From: Marthasterias glacialis
Lineage: Eukaryota; Echinodermata; Asteroidea; Forcipulatida; Asteriidae
Length of the DNA: 64,000 nucleotides
Direction of reading: 5' to 3'
Assembly (NCBI GenBank): GCA_911728455.2
Contig: OU452227.1
Coordinates: 10,201,110 to 10,265,109, forward strand
How positions within the stretch are numbered: the stretch's first letter is position 1; each line of letters starts with the position of its first letter. This document shows, in pieces, positions 35,301-43,396 of this stretch. Under the pieces are notes generated by a model. The model was not told the origin of the DNA. It was given only the letters and a program-made list of their open reading frames with translations, and did not search any database. Made by a program: the position numbers and the translations under genes.

Positions 35301-38300
35301 ATCGTATGCCATGTGAACAGTACTATTCCCAGTGTTTAATAATAATAATAAAAAGCAGTTCTTGTGTAGCGCTTTATCACAACCGAGGGCATCTCAAAGC
35401 GCTCAGTATTTTTTTCTACAAGGTATGTGGAGCTATGTTTGATTTGTAAGACCCATGTATTTAAATAGCACCATGTAATGGTTTACAAGGTGCTGTTGCT
35501 CGATCTGCAGCCAACCATGCCAGAAAACACCGGGGCAATAATGGTTAAGTGTCTTGCTTAAGGACACAAGTGTCAAGACCGGGACTCAAACCAACACTCT
35601 GCTGATCAGAAACACCAGAGCTCGAGTCCAGTGCACTTGACTGCTCAGGCCCGCCATGCCATGTACTAAATCTTTACTGTTAATTCAATAAATCAAGGTT
35701 TCTTTTTTAACCTACAGGCACATAATCCATTGTCCGTCCATGTGAGAGCCAGTGCTGCCAAGATATTCCACAAAGAAGATGATACGTGCCTGTTGTTCAA
35801 CCATCTGGACTCCTTGCTGCCAAAGGCAAACTGTAAACAATATGCAAACCAGGGAACTACCGTGGACCAATCACAGACGTCCAACGAAGTACAGCCAACC
35901 AATAAGAGAACTCGTCGAGTCCTAAACCGCAAGCTTGTAGCATCGCTGGCTGCATTTGCAGACGACATATCCTTCATGGATTCCCATTTTTACCCTCGGC
36001 ATGATGGGAAGAGAGTGAATGACAAGGGCTGGTGGAGGTCCAACACCAAACCGAGTATCACACTTGAATCTTCTGAAACAGACGTCTGCAGCAACTCTGT
36101 CCCAGAGGAAACCACTTCCTCACTCAGGGGATATCTAGAAGTTGCTAGCTTCGATCGTTGCTATAAGAACTACAGACAGGTCACAGAGCAGTTTGAATCG
36201 TTTGACACGCCATCAAACACTATCTCAGATAAGCATGACATTCCAACAAATTTAGACAGCTGTCTCAAATTACGACAAGAAGACCTCACAAAATGGTAAG
36301 TTATTTGATATCGTTTTGGGGTGAACAAAGAAAAATTGACCCCAACACAAAATCTTTTCTTTGTTTACCCCAATTGAATTAAAATTTACCCAGTCAGTTT
36401 CCATTGTGGTTTATTTATTGATAGTTTTATACAAAAAGGAAACATATTGATATATCTAGGATGAAAACAACAACAAAATGAAATCAAACTTATTTCCTGC
36501 AAGCTTTAAACATTTACTATGGTGCTAAAATTTTCACAGCCATTCCGAAGCGGTGAAAAATGCATTGCCCCACAATTCGTAAATGATAGAAAATAATAGA
36601 AAAGGACACTCAAAACGACTACATAGGGTTCCAGTTGGTAGGCGGCTATAGTCGAGATAGACTAGTCCCCTGACAGGCACTGGTCTTATAAACCCAATGG
36701 TTTAATTGGCGCACAGTGACACGTAACTACCAGACTAATAGTGATACAGCACTAGTGAGTGTTCAGTGTAGTGTTTGTGTACACACACAGTACTATGGCA
36801 TGCATGGTCAAAGGTAAAGCTGGAAGGATCCTGCCCAGATGTAAAAAGGCAGGTATCTGGCGTGACGCCAGATGTTCAGGCTATAATCAAGACTATGTAG
36901 TATCCTACGCCGCCCTCAACGTCGGCAGTGGTACAAAATAGCAGTCACGACCAGATTTCAACTTGGGAGATTTTAATCAATTTTTTTTTCTTCATATATC
37001 TCACAGTCCAGAGATGTACTCCACCATTGTGAATCGACTACCTTTGAATACCCACTGTAACCATCAAGCTGTCGCACTGGACTATCTACCAATACTAAGA
37101 TCTATATGCAGGTCTGAGAAGCTCAGGGAAGAATTGAAGATTAAAAGGAGGTATGTTTTTGTTTCCAACTAGTTTGAAGAAAAAAAACATAAAAATCACT
37201 TAGGTCTTCTTTGAAATTGGCCACAGGTCCTGGTCTCAATGTTTTGATGGCCTCACCCATCAGAACTGAATGCCATAGAACTGCTCAGCCGAAAACTGTA
37301 CTTGGCTGATTTCGACCGGTCAAGGGGTGGCCCATTCGGTGGTCAAGGGGTGGCCCATTCGGTGGTCAAGGGGTGGCCTATTCAGTGGTCAAGGGGTGGC
37401 CTATTCGGTGGTCAAGGGGTGGCCCATTCGGTGGTCAAGGGGTGGCCTATTCGGTGGTCAAGGGGTGGCCTATTCGGTGGTCAAGGGGTGGCCTATTCAG
37501 TGGTCAAGGGGTGGCCTATTCGGTGGTCAAGGGGTGGCCCATTCGGTGGTCAAGGGGTGGCCTATTCGGTGGTCAAGGGGTGGCCTATTCGGTGGTCAAG
37601 GGGTGGCCTATTCAGTAGTCAAGGGGTGGCCTATTCAGTGGTCAAGGGGTGGCCTATTCGGTGGTCAAGGGGTGGCCTATTCGGTGGTCAAGGGGTGGCC
37701 CGTTCGGTGGTCAAGGGGTGGCCCATTCGGTGGTCAAGGGGTGGCCTATTCGGTGGTCAAGGGGTGGCCTATTCGGTGGTCAAGGGGTGGCCTATTCAGT
37801 GGTCAAGGGGTGGCCTATTCGGTGGTCAAGGGGTGGCCCATTCGGTGGTCAAGGGGTGGCCTATTCGGTGGTCAAGGGGTGGCCTATTCGGTGGTCAAGG
37901 GGTGGCCTATTCAGTAGTCAAGGGGTGGCCTATTCAGTGGTCAAGGGGTGGCCTATTCGGTGGTCAAGGGGTGGCCTATTCGGTGGTCAAGGGGTGGCCC
38001 GTTCGGTGGTCAAGGGGTGGCCCATTCGGTGGTCAAGGGGTGGCCTATTCGGTGGTCAAGGGGTGGCCTATTCAGTAGTCAAGGGGTGGCCTATTCAGTA
38101 GTCAAGGGGTGGCCCATTCGGTGGTCAAGGGGTGGCCTATTCGGTGGTCAAGGGGTGGCCCGTTCGGTGGTCAAGGGGTGGCCCATTCGGTGGTCAAGGG
38201 GTGGCCCATTCGGTGGTCAAGGGGTGGCCCATTCGGTGGTCAAGGGGTGGCCCATTCGGTGGTCAAGGGGTGGGCCATTCGGGGCAACCACTGTTCTCCT

Positions 38301-38730
38301 TCAGGTCTCATTGCATAATAGAGCAGAAAAGCATTCGCAAGCAAAAGTGTATTTCAGAAACAATCATGAAGATTTGACATTGCCTGTGTGCGTTCACAAT
38401 GGATTTGCATTGTTGTGTCACTCATCTGCTTACAAGACTCCAAGGCAAGGTAGCGTGACTTTTGCTTTGCTTACAGCTAGCGGCGTTTATGAAATAGAAA
38501 CTGCTACGGGTCACCCCATAGACATAAAACGTCTGCGCACAGGCTTTACGGAATCGGACCAATATTGCCAAAGCTAATGGTGCACTTTTTACTTTTACAG
38601 ATTTTTACATTACGTGGAGTTAATCTCGCTCAATATCAAGCATACAGACCGCATTGCTCTGTGCAGCATCATGGAAAGGACACCGAGAACACATAAAGAA
38701 GATGAACGGACAGTTCCACTTGAGGCATGA
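20399..38730 (+). CDS. ATAD5: ATAD5/ELG1, PCNA-unloading RFC-like complex subunit
   Basis: Nuclear AAA+ protein that with RFC2-5 unloads PCNA from DNA after replication. Coding exons: 20399-20446, 21475-23541, 23870-24353, 25152-25409, 26067-26242, 26860-27013, 28059-28286, 28921-29151, 29853-30035, 30818-30987, 31471-31738, 32261-32430, 33156-33249, 33874-33938, 34679-35026, 35718-36295, 37007-37150, 38601-38730. All phases agree, giving about 1931 residues (human 1844). Seen: PIP-like NSTITSFF (about 39-46), AT-hook KRGRPRK (about 585), WTEKYQP before the ATPase, Walker A GPTGCGKT (about 1313), FEVNASSKRTGKQIL, Walker B VVFDEDKG, sensor-1-like LTTSD, and the C-terminal LDYLPILRSICRSEKLREE. 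The first exon is least certain: an in-frame stop lies upstream and ATG 20399 or 20411 could start. An acceptor at 20319 implies a further 5' non-coding exon. Confidence 0.93.
20755..20885 (-). mobile_element. tRNA-derived SINE fragment (ATAD5 intron 1)
   Basis: Read on the minus strand it starts with a tRNA-like head: A-box-like tggcgtagcggtac and B box ggttcgaatcc, about 45 bp apart. The body then continues atgtggattgggttttcaa, ccctacctgatcgcgtggg. Position, intact boxes and the non-tRNA body indicate a SINE rather than a tRNA gene. Confidence 0.7.
21475..23541 (+). other. ATAD5: ATAD5 giant exon 2: disordered N-terminal region
   Basis: One 2067-bp exon encodes residues 17-705: Lys/Ser/Glu-rich, low-complexity sequence expected to be unstructured. 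Recognisable short motifs are a PIP-like box NSTITSFF, LTISYSEFLDDESS (compare the vertebrate motif VSYEEFL), and an AT-hook (23173-23205, KRKRGRPRKNP). The PIP-like box has Asn where the usual Gln stands, but keeps Ile and Phe-Phe. The large exon matches the usual ATAD5 gene plan. Confidence 0.85.
24425..24545. mobile_element. Fold-back element, ATAD5 intron 3
   Basis: 'cttttgggagtcaaattgca' on the left faces 'ggactccaaaatggcgcaat' on the right, with 'gttacc...' and 'cagtaacacatg' inner arms. The same ends occur at 43207-43310 (ttttgggagtcaaattgcac ... ggctcccaaaatggcgcaac), so this is a dispersed family. Confidence 0.65.
24795..24955. repeat. Dispersed 160-bp repeat, copy 2
   Basis: Matches the 12325-12490 repeat: 'tcattgccttggtgccctt', 'tacaatttcctcctagaggt', 'tatcaagaagaaaatgcctt'. 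It lies in ATAD5 intron 3. Confidence 0.65.
27100..27285. mobile_element. Fold-back element with 'caatttcata' ends
   Basis: Ends 'ggggccaatttcataaagct' and 'gggctttatgacattgggtc' are inverted copies, enclosing 'ctgcttagcaa' / 'ttgctatgcaag'. It belongs with the elements at 47698-48246 and 59770-59962, which have the same layout and the inner 'gttggctggtaacc' phrase. Confidence 0.65.
27437..27720. mobile_element. TTAA-type MITE family 2, copy 2 (ATAD5 intron)
   Basis: TTAA lies on both sides (27433-27436 and 27721-27724). Shared interior with 14366-14720: 'attggtaaagctgatagtgt', 'gtgaaaatttggct', 'agattggtactggtacgaac'. It is shorter than copy 1 because of an internal deletion. Confidence 0.72.
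29287..29508. mobile_element. Fold-back element, ATAD5 intron 8
   Basis: 'taatcggagcagctcattca' then ...cagctatggccgccgcacgt is mirrored by '...gtgcggcggccatagctg' and gagcgctgctcggatt. Arms are about 60-75 bp around about 90 bp of unique DNA. It is more GC-rich than its surroundings. Confidence 0.7.
30137..30185. mobile_element. Solo arm of the 20-kb fold-back family
   Basis: 'ttgttaatcgcctcacattt' followed by cgaccctagcagagtctttctcaaaggct matches one arm of 20022-20120 without the opposing arm. A truncated copy or one end of a larger element. Confidence 0.6.
30345..30690. repeat. Degenerate palindromic satellite-like stretch
   Basis: Built from many diverged forms of 'gcgctcgaaataatttcgt' and its inverse: 'atttcgagcgctcac', 'gtgctcgaaataaatca', 'attttgagcgcttga', 'attttgagtgcacaaaat'. 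Units run about 20-30 bp and alternate orientation. It lies in ATAD5 intron 9, ending about 130 bp before exon 10. Confidence 0.6.
32857..33074. repeat. 55-bp tandem repeat, four copies, ATAD5 intron 12
   Basis: Copies begin at 32857, 32912, 32967 and 33022 with 'agccgtgctggtagaaagtg'. They are almost identical; the last has two additional T in its T-run and ends before the acggac junction. Near-identity suggests recent expansion. Confidence 0.95.
33555..33800 (+). mobile_element. Dispersed repeat copy 3 followed by a tRNA-like SINE
   Basis: 33555-33675 matches the 160-bp dispersed repeat (cattgccttagtgcccctt, acaatttcctcctagaggtg). Next, 33685-33800 has B-box-like gggttcgaatccc, then the body 'gtggatttctttttcacagg', 'actctgaaaagcaccgagta'. 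The body matches the minus strand of 42690-42860, defining a second SINE family. Confidence 0.6.
34060..34372 (+). mobile_element. tRNA-derived SINE, ATAD5 intron 14
   Basis: The tRNA-like head has 'gtcgtggccaagcggtctag' (A box) and gtttgaatcccgg (B box). It is followed by 'tgtccttgagcaaggcactt', shared with the minus-strand copies at 35500, 39900 and 57480. The tail region reads 'aaaccggatataaacatcgg'. Resemblance to a Leu/Ser-type tRNA head is inferred. Confidence 0.75.
35336..35660 (-). mobile_element. tRNA-derived SINE, ATAD5 intron 15
   Basis: In minus orientation the tRNA-like head (complement of 35555-35660) precedes the shared 'tgtccttaagcaagacactt'. The 3' end is a tail of the type 'gcgctacacaagaactgc' plus (ATT)n at 35336-35350. 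The layout matches 57190-57570. Confidence 0.7.
37318..38282. repeat. 23-bp minisatellite, about 42 copies, ATAD5 last intron
   Basis: The unit starts ggtggtcaaggggtggcc and ends in one of tattc, cattc or cgttc, with cagtgg/cagtag variants at the junction. About 965 bp in total. Variant order repeats with a 299-bp (13-unit) shift: the 'tcagtagtc' variant at 37612 recurs at 37911, and 'tcagtgg' at 37497 recurs at 37796. So blocks were duplicated as well as single units. It sits in the intron between coding exons 17 and 18. All three plus frames lack stops, creating long artefact frames. Confidence 0.97.
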
Positions 38731-39190
38731 CAGGGTTTGCCCTTAACTTTTTCAGTAACTAGCCAGCAGGACAAGTTAGCTTGTCATTTCACTGGTCCTT
38801 CAGCATTTTCACCGGTCCACATGTCATACTAAATAGGGATGCGTTTTAACACTAAAGTAGCCAGCCGGACCACTAAGAGAGAATTTTCACTGGTCCTCGG
38901 GTGTTTTCACTAGCATTTGGCCAGCGGACCAATGTTAAGGGAGAACGCTGCATGAATGGTGGAACGAAAAGTGCGCTACTGAGGTTTCTGTGAAAATACA
39001 ATCCTTTTAAGTTACACATGAGACAATGGACATGTTTTTTGTTAAAAAAGGTACAATAGGGGCTTGTTTAACCTGCATTGTACTTTGATTTTAAACTTAT
39101 TAAATTTTGGTCAAGTTTTCTACAGTGAATCAAAGTCGTGTGTACTGCACAGAATTTTACGTGTGAAATTTAATATAAAAGAATAAAGGC
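38731..39190 (+). other. ATAD5: ATAD5 3' UTR with an inverted repeat
   Basis: After the TGA, a fold-back spans about 38743-38955: 'gggtttgcccttaac' faces 'gttaagggagaacgc', with repeated 'actggtcc' and 'cagccggacca'-like blocks between. An AATAAA at 39182-39187 is the likely poly(A) signal; another is at 39365. The 3' UTR would therefore contain an element able to form a long hairpin. Confidence 0.5.
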
Positions 39191-39689
39191 TTTATATAAT
39201 GTACATGTAAATAATTCAGTAATTGACTTGGGTAAGGTTAATAGGTGTTAATAGGGGACATTTTTCACCTGACACCAACATATGCATTGCAGACAAATGT
39301 TTTAATTACCAAGTAGTCTTTTTTTTAATTCAAATATTTATTGCAACAATCTGTATCAAACTGTAATAAACATTGCTGTTATCTAAGAAATCTTAATTAT
39401 GGATTACAGATTCTGTATTCTAATTGGTCGAGGACAGTGGTTATTACTGGGGTGCGGTTTGGTGACCCTGACCGGAAACACGTTTCAAGTTAAAAGTTTG
39501 GTCAAGTTTTTTTCTGCAAGTTTGGTTATGTCGCAGTGACATAGCTGCTCCAACCAAAATGTAAGCGACTTTATTGACTTGCTTGGGTCTGGTTTTAATA
39601 TGGCAGATTTTGCAACCAACAAAAACTGTCGACTGAATTTATTAAAACATGACTAACATAGATAGAAGTCTAATCAATTATTATTATCT

Positions 39690-40002
39690 TTTTTTTTGTA
39701 TGCAATTCACCCATCACAAGGCCCAAAGGCCACTCGAGGCGTGGGCTACTTTTTGAAGGGATAGAAACCTGCCCCAATGCGCAGAAACAAGACATGTCGA
39801 GATAAAAACGCAAGTCTCTTCACAGCACAGCTAAGAACAGGGAGGGGAAAATGAATTCATTTTTCCCTTACTTGAAGCAGTTATAGTTAAGTGTCTTGCT
39901 CAAGGACACAAGTGTCATGACCGGGATTCGAACTCACAACCTGATGACTTAGCCAACAGAACTTGAGTCCGATGCACTAAACCACTCAGCCACGACATGC
40001 TA
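39690..40002 (-). mobile_element. tRNA-derived SINE
   Basis: The minus strand of 39890-40002 gives a tRNA-like head 'gtcgtggctgagtggtttag' with B box gagttcgaatcccgg, followed by 'acacttgtgtccttgagcaa'. The body extends to the T/A-rich end near 39690. Both pol III boxes look intact, so this copy could still be transcribed. Confidence 0.75.
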
Positions 40003-41041
40003 CGAATGCTAATTAAATTCTGAAAACCAAGTTCAATAAAAAAAAAAAACTTTTATATTTTGAGAACAGAGATGTACATGTACCTATGTCGCAAATTGTT
40101 TTTGGTTTACTGACCTGTTCTCCCCTGGCTCTTGAAAATTGTTTCAGTCAGGGAATTTTAGGTGATAAAACTTGTTTCTGGTCAAGGGTCGCCAATAGGA
40201 GCACTGCATAAACTGTAATGATATGCTTGCATTTCACAGTTCTTAACATTAAAGCCAGAGTCCATACTTTACACAAAAGTGAACGCGACGTGAATACAAT
40301 ACAGTCAAGGGTCGCTGCATTCCAAATTGTAATGCAGTCAAACTCGCTTAAATTTCGCTGTTCACAACCACGAAGTGTGTGTACACATACAATGTACGAT
40401 CCAGGCTTTAGTGTACAACTAATAATTACCAATAGAATCTGTTGAATGTCGACGACTTAAAAGTTTCCTAGGTTAAATGTTGGTACTTCTGTTATCTTGA
40501 GAATGCTTTAGTAAATGTTGTCTGAATCCGGGTCGTTTTAAATTGTCAAATCAGGAAGAATAAAAACATCCATTATATAAAGAAGATGTGTCTATATACT
40601 GTTGTGAACTTCTATATGGAAGTTCTTGAAAACTGAGATTTAAATCATGCTCCTGTCGAAAAACCATACCTTTTAATTCGCAGCCATGATTTTTTTTTCT
40701 CCTACTTTAATTCGATGTCTGATTAGAAAAATCTGAGGCCCTTAGAAAAATCAGCAAAGTCTTTATCAAAATAGCCTGAAAAGTCTTTAACTCTTTCACT
40801 GTGGCGCGGCGCGCCACTGCAAGCAGTTCGAAATGAACAAAATATTAATTATATAATTCTGTAGTGAAAGAGTTAAGAGCTTACACCATATGTACATGTA
40901 GTTCAGCCCTTGTACTCAATACTTTTCCTACTTTTTTTTACCAAGGGCCAACTAAATATCATGCATTCTTGGGTACAAAGGTGAAAGGATTAAAAGACTT
41001 GAGTATAGGTTCTGAGGCATTGCATGGAGAGGTATCAATGT

Positions 41042-41207
41042 GTATTTGGTCTGTGGTAACACCTTGTGATTGTATCTACTTTGCTTATAAACAGTAGATT
41101 GTTCTTGTGGGAACTTGGACAAAAACACCAACAGGACAAGTTCTCACAAGAACAATCTACTCTGGCAAAGTAGCTATAATCACAAGGTTTTACCATAGAC
41201 CAAATAT
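41042..41207. mobile_element. Fold-back element with about 72-bp arms
   Basis: 'gtatttggtctgtggtaaca' ... 'cagtagattgttcttgtggg' is mirrored by 'cacaagaacaatctactctg' ... 'ttaccatagaccaaatatac' around a spacer of about 20 bp. Arms are close to identical with few mismatches. Confidence 0.8.
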
Positions 41208-41739
41208 ACAAGACCGTTAAAGTTCAGCCTTCATGTTTTTCTTTTAGTCAAATCAATGTGACCAACCCATGGCTGGACTTGGTAAAATAGTCTGGCTTCT
41301 ACTTGTTTTACTGAACAAATAGCGAGTGATAATGATAATGAGGTCCCCCTAACCTCAGCCCTAACCCTATCCCGGCCATCTTTGTTGGGTTCCCTGTCTA
41401 CACATAGACACATGCAGTTGTAATTTTCATTTCTTATATATGGGGCCAGATCATTCCCCCTTCCAGCCTCGGGTTGCTTTCACTGACTGGAATGCAGAAG
41501 AAAAAACAAATATTACAGTTGAAATAAGACATTACATAAACGGTAAATACCTTCAACATTATCAGAAGCAAACCAACAAGTTGAAAGCATGGCCTAAACT
41601 GCCCAGTAAGCAGTTCTAACCCTATCATGAGTATTAATAATCTATACTTTTACGGTCCACTTTATAAAGACTATGTTTAATAAGTTGTCCACATGCTGAG
41701 TATTCCAGTGAATTCCATCTATAAAAATATCAAATTTAA

Positions 41740-42092
41740 AGGTAAAATATAGGAATGGTAAAGCTGATGGCGCAGTATTCTTACTTTGTGTGGTTCAATA
41801 TATACATGAAAAAACAGACCTGTGCAAATTTGGGCTCAATCCGTTGTTTGAGTCGGGGAAAAATGGTGAAAAACCGTTCACACTTTCCAGCATGTATACA
41901 CATTATCCTTTATCGTTACAACCAAAAATTAGAACAGGGGTCTTCAAATTCTATTTTCTCGACTTTGACAGTATTTCAGACAGAAATATTTCTATGGAAG
42001 ATTGGTACTGCTAGGAACTTCACAGTCAGTAAGCTTTCAGACTGGTACTAACAAAACATGTTTTGGATGAACACCAATCCTATATTCTACCT
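41740..42092. mobile_element. TTAA-type MITE family 2, copy 3
   Basis: Flanked by TTAA at 41736-41739 and 42093-42096. Its terminal inverted repeats are the best preserved of the three: 'aggtaaaatataggaatgg' at the left and 'ccaatcctatattctacct' at the right. Interior phrases match the 14.4- and 27.4-kb copies. Confidence 0.82.
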
Positions 42093-42689
42093 TTAAGAGA
42101 TAGTCGGTATGAATAAAAAAAACAAACTAAAAAAACCTTAAACTGTATCAAAACTGTTGAAAAGCTCTTTTTATAAATCACACTGAGTAGCATTTGACCT
42201 TAGAGGTGCTTTGAACAATCTTTGGAAAATACTTACCAAAAGTATTGCACAAAAAAAAGGTCCTTATTTATTCATGTTTTTACACACTACATTATAACGG
42301 TGTCATTATTGACTAAAACACTCGCTATTATTATTTTTCAAAATACATCTTTCATTTGAAATTACCTATCGTCTTATTTTATTCATAAATAACTCTTTAC
42401 ATATATTCTTCTTCAAAAAATATTCCAGGAATGTTTCAAATATTTATACATGTATCTTCATCGATCTTTTTGAACTTAAAAAGAATTATCACAACAAACA
42501 AAAAACTGGAAGACTGGTTGCGGAAGGAGGAGAGGCACCATAAGGTTGATTATTCACAAGGTCAAAGATTAACATAAATTGGAATGTGAAACACTCTCAA
42601 TCATCGACAAAATGTAGGAAATTTAATTGATGTAATAATTTACATAGGCATGTCAGGGATAAAGAAAGTGATTCTGGTTTTTACTCTAC

Positions 42690-42860
42690 ACCAATGTGTG
42701 ATAAGCACTGTATACTCAGTGCTTTCCCAAGTCCTGTGAAAAAAAAAATCCACTGGCAACTAGGGTGGCATTCAGACCCACGACCCCTGAAATCTTGTAA
42801 CCACAAGACTACCGAGCATGCCCAGTGTCGAAAGTCCAGTTCGGATCCTGTAATTACATT
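42690..42860 (-). mobile_element. tRNA-like SINE, second family
   Basis: The minus strand carries a degraded B box (gtgggtctgaatgccacc), then 'gtggattttttttttcacag' and 'gcactgagtatacagtgctt'. The same body follows the tRNA-like head at 33685-33800. A third, shorter piece lies at 42945-43005. Confidence 0.6.
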
Positions 42861-43194
42861 TCGCAGCAGGTACCACAAACAGTTGATGCAATACTAATAA
42901 TTGCATCGGGATAAAGATTACGATTTTTTTTTTAAATTTTTATTACTGCTCCCTGTGAAAAAAAAATCCACTGTCTACTTCGGTGGGATTTGCTGTATTT
43001 GAGTACATGTCCGAAATGAATACCAGCTCAGAGAAAGCAAGAGTATGCATCACAACTCTGAGTCAAGGTTTAAGGGGAAGAGGTGCTATAGTGCCAACCC
43101 ATTTTTTGTAATCCTTGCCCTGACCCCAACTCTTTCTTTTGAACTGGGACAGCCCTTATTGAACCCTTGCGTCGGCATCATACGCGGCTGCCGT

Positions 43195-43320
43195 CTGCCA
43201 TGCTCGCCATTTTGGGAGTCAAATTGCACGCAAAAGTAGGGTAAGCATGTAAACGTCGCGTGGCCTCAAAGGCGCACATGAGGACATTGGCTCCCAAAAT
43301 GGCGCAACCAAGATGATTGT
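43195..43320. mobile_element. Fold-back element near the MOLO1-like gene 3' end
   Basis: 'cgccattttgggagtcaaat' faces 'ggctcccaaaatggcgcaac'; same family as 24425-24545. It ends about 80 bp before the stop codon of the minus-strand gene, so it may lie in that gene's 3' UTR. Confidence 0.6.
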
Positions 43321-43396
43321 GACGATAATGTCTGGTGAATGAAGGTGCGATGAGCTACATACCTACCCATGATCACGCGGCTATCAAAGGAAGACC

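Larger units (their letters stand above)
39191..43396. other. Intergenic DNA between convergent ATAD5 and MOLO1-like genes
   Basis: No gene seen. It contains a SINE (39690-40002), a fold-back (41042-41207), a TTAA MITE (41740-42092), SINE family-2 copies (42690-42860 and 42945-43005) and a fold-back (43195-43320). Short sequences around them are AT-rich and uninformative. Confidence 0.5.

Noticed and set aside
37318..38282. CRISPR-like array
   Set aside because: Units are contiguous with no unique spacers, and the context is an animal intron.
37302..38577. Several long plus-strand open frames (up to 258 residues) of 'GVAYSVVKGWPIRWSRGG'-type repeats
   Set aside because: They come from the 23-bp intronic array. 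23 is not a multiple of 3, and no unit frame has a stop, so all three frames stay open. There is no independent coding evidence.
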